The notes under the pieces: model-generated
The model's database searches: none
What the model was told of the DNA's origin: nothing
What the model saw: the letters and a program-made list of their open reading frames with translations, nothing else
From: Candidatus Baltobacteraceae bacterium
GTDB lineage: Bacteria; Vulcanimicrobiota; Vulcanimicrobiia; Vulcanimicrobiales; Vulcanimicrobiaceae
Assembly: GCA_036488875.1 (NCBI GenBank)
Contig: DASXGW010000008.1
Span: 186,001 to 250,000 of the forward strand
Direction of reading: 5' to 3'
DNA length: 64,000 nucleotides
Shown: piece after piece, positions 62,681-64,000 of the stretch
Layout: every line of letters begins with the position of its first letter
Numbering within the stretch: position 1 is the stretch's first letter
Translations under genes and position numbers: made by a program

Positions 62681-64000
62681 GTGCCTCTACTGTTGGCGAA
62701 CGTTATCCTTAGCAGGCGCGAGTTTTTAAGTGTGCCGCTTGCCCTGAGCGCTGCTGCCCTTGCGCCGGCGTCGCAGAGGAATGAGAATATCGTTTCCCTT
62801 GGAAAGCTCGGTCGCTTCTGGCGCTTCAGCGCGGCATTGGGCCCCTATCTCGAAACGGGTAACGCACTTATCGACGTGCCGTCGTACATGCTGCAGGGTG
62901 ACTTTCCTTATCTCAAACGCCCGTTTTTGAAAGAGGCCTTATTCGCGGATCAACTGACCGTCGTTCGACTGTTGGGTGGATATGTGAAGCCGGGACTATC
63001 GGGAGCCGAGCTGCAGAAACTCGACCTCGCCTATCGCGGGGACGACGGCACGATCCACTATCGTATGGAGTTACTCAGACCGAGGCTGCAGCCATACCTC
63101 GACAACGGGTACCGCGATATTACCCTCGTGCTCGACAATGTTCCTTACTGCTTCCCCTCCGAACCGAAGATTGCAACTTTTGGGCAGATCGCGCCGCCGC
63201 GCGATCCAGCCGAGTGGAAGGCGTTCGTTCGTGAAGTCGCCCGCGAGGTCTTAGGGATCGTCGGGTCCTCCGGTGCGTCCAGATTGCGATTTCGCGTTGG
63301 AAGCGAATGTAATGGGCGCGAGCGCTTCGACGGATCGCAGGCTCAATACGAGCGTCACTACCAAGATACCGCGGCCGCCATCCGCGAGATCATGCCGGAC
63401 GTGCCCGTCAGCTTCTACAACATATCACGAGTCAACGTTCGCTCGATTCCCTCGCAAAACGTCGACTCGTTCGCTTTAGCCCGAAGCTGCTTTGCACGTA
63501 CACCCCAGGTACCCGTAGATTTCATCGCATTTTCTCGTTACTACTGGCAACAAGATGATCCCGAGCAAGTCGGGCAGCAATGCCGCGCCGTATGGGACGA
63601 GTTTGGGAGCCTCGTTCCGGAGCTTCGCGGTGCATCTCGGGAGGTTCAGGAGTTTGGAATTGCGACGTGGCAGATGACCGCGCATGGGCAAATCGCACGA
63701 TCGGAGCCGGGTGCATTGGGTGCGGCCCAGCTCTTGCAGATGCTGTTCTGTCTTCGCGAAGCGCGAGTCAACCGCGTGTGGCATTGGAGCGTTCTAGATA
63801 CGCAGATCCGGGACCATGCCGGCGTGCGACGATCGCTGCCAACCGGCCAAGCCTGGGTCTATTCTGTTCTCGAGCACATGGCTGACGGTGACGCGTTCCT
63901 TCTGCGCGGTGTCGATAGTGAAGGCGGCATTAAGCGGATGGCAGTTGGTTCGTGGAAGGTGGATTCTGTAATCCTTGCCATTTCGGCCTATCATCCCGAT
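62681..64000 (+). CDS. Tat-exported putative glycoside hydrolase (TIM-barrel, GH-A clan-like), 3' end beyond window
   Basis: GTG 62681 opens a frame of 440 codons that leaves the window without a stop. The N-terminus SRREFLSVPLALSAAALAPA is a twin-arginine signal. The remaining sequence has the alternation expected of a TIM barrel. Two glutamates fall at plausible clan GH-A positions: E209 in VGSECNGRERF (acid/base region) and E324 in VQEFGIATWQM (nucleophile region). A distant relation to GH39-type enzymes is possible. It follows the Vgb-like gene by 8 bp and is probably in the same transcript. Confidence 0.6.
   Translation, partial: MPLLLANVILSRREFLSVPLALSAAALAPASQRNENIVSLGKLGRFWRFSAALGPYLETGNALIDVPSYMLQGDFPYLKRPFLKEALFADQLTVVRLLGGYVKPGLSGAELQKLDLAYRGDDGTIHYRMELLRPRLQPYLDNGYRDITLVLDNVPYCFPSEPKIATFGQIAPPRDPAEWKAFVREVAREVLGIVGSSGASRLRFRVGSECNGRERFDGSQAQYERHYQDTAAAIREIMPDVPVSFYNISRVNVRSIPSQNVDSFALARSCFARTPQVPVDFIAFSRYYWQQDDPEQVGQQCRAVWDEFGSLVPELRGASREVQEFGIATWQMTAHGQIARSEPGALGAAQLLQMLFCLREARVNRVWHWSVLDTQIRDHAGVRRSLPTGQAWVYSVLEHMADGDAFLLRGVDSEGGIKRMAVGSWKVDSVILAISAYHPD

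Noticed and set aside
1-64000. tRNA, rRNA and CRISPR arrays
   Set aside because: I saw no cloverleaf-like CCA-ending tRNA, no rRNA segment and no regularly spaced repeats. A covariance-model scan was not possible.

Overview
The window is GC-rich bacterial chromosome from a diderm organism: it encodes lipoprotein signal peptides, an OmpA-domain protein, a HlyD-type periplasmic adaptor and an ABC-type polysaccharide exporter. The run rpmH-rnpA-yidD-yidC-jag-mnmE, followed by mnmG-rsmG and cca-parA-parB, is the conserved origin-proximal gene order of bacteria, although dnaA is not in the window. Gene style (lipoprotein Vgb propellers, AcpA-like phosphoesterases, very long glycosyltransferase fusions) is what I would expect from the Eremiobacterota/Vulcanimicrobiota (WPS-2) or a similar deep lineage. 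That placement is inference and was not tested by phylogeny.

Layout. 1-2.3 kb: a tandem ABC ATPase with its lipoprotein HlyD adaptor (efflux). 2.3-6.1 kb: maf-mreC-mreD-mrdA, the cell-shape operon. 6.1-13.4 kb: a duplicated two-gene cassette, each copy being a ~1,080-residue multi-DUF11-like protein without signal peptide plus a small membrane-anchored HEAT-like protein; I know no described system with this make-up. 13.5-20 kb: an aminotransferase, small membrane proteins, trpS, thiE-thiD, and cca-parA-parB. 21.0-21.3 kb holds two near-identical 14-bp palindromes that are candidate parS sites. 22.0-22.7 kb: a Phd/PIN toxin-antitoxin pair with a promoter-operator that appears to give a leaderless transcript. 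22.7-29.8 kb: tRNA modification (rsmG, mnmG, mnmE) and the ribosome/membrane-insertion run to rpmH.

30-57 kb is a surface-glycan island: several GT2 enzymes, four of them GT2-GT4 fusions and one of 1,598 residues that also carries a sulfotransferase and a long coiled coil. It also holds a Wzt/Wzm exporter split across 11 kb, a GT-C-like membrane enzyme, a PIG-L deacetylase, an FkbH-like protein, and an unusual operon joining Wzt to a MotA/ExbB-like channel and an OmpA/MotB-like protein. An IS607-type element with intact TnpA and TnpB sits between the wzt operon and a divergent glycosyltransferase. 57-64 kb encodes exported proteins: a phosphoesterase lipoprotein, a beta-helix lipoprotein, a Vgb-like propeller and a Tat-exported putative glycosidase cut by the window end.

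The most striking cross-cutting observation is start-codon use. parA, rsmG and mnmE carry conserved N-termini that no in-frame ATG, GTG or TTG can reach, and mreC and one small membrane protein look similar. The apparent initiators are ATT (three genes), ACG and GTA. The genome is also very compact: five convergent gene pairs overlap at their 3' ends, and many co-directional genes overlap by 4 bp.
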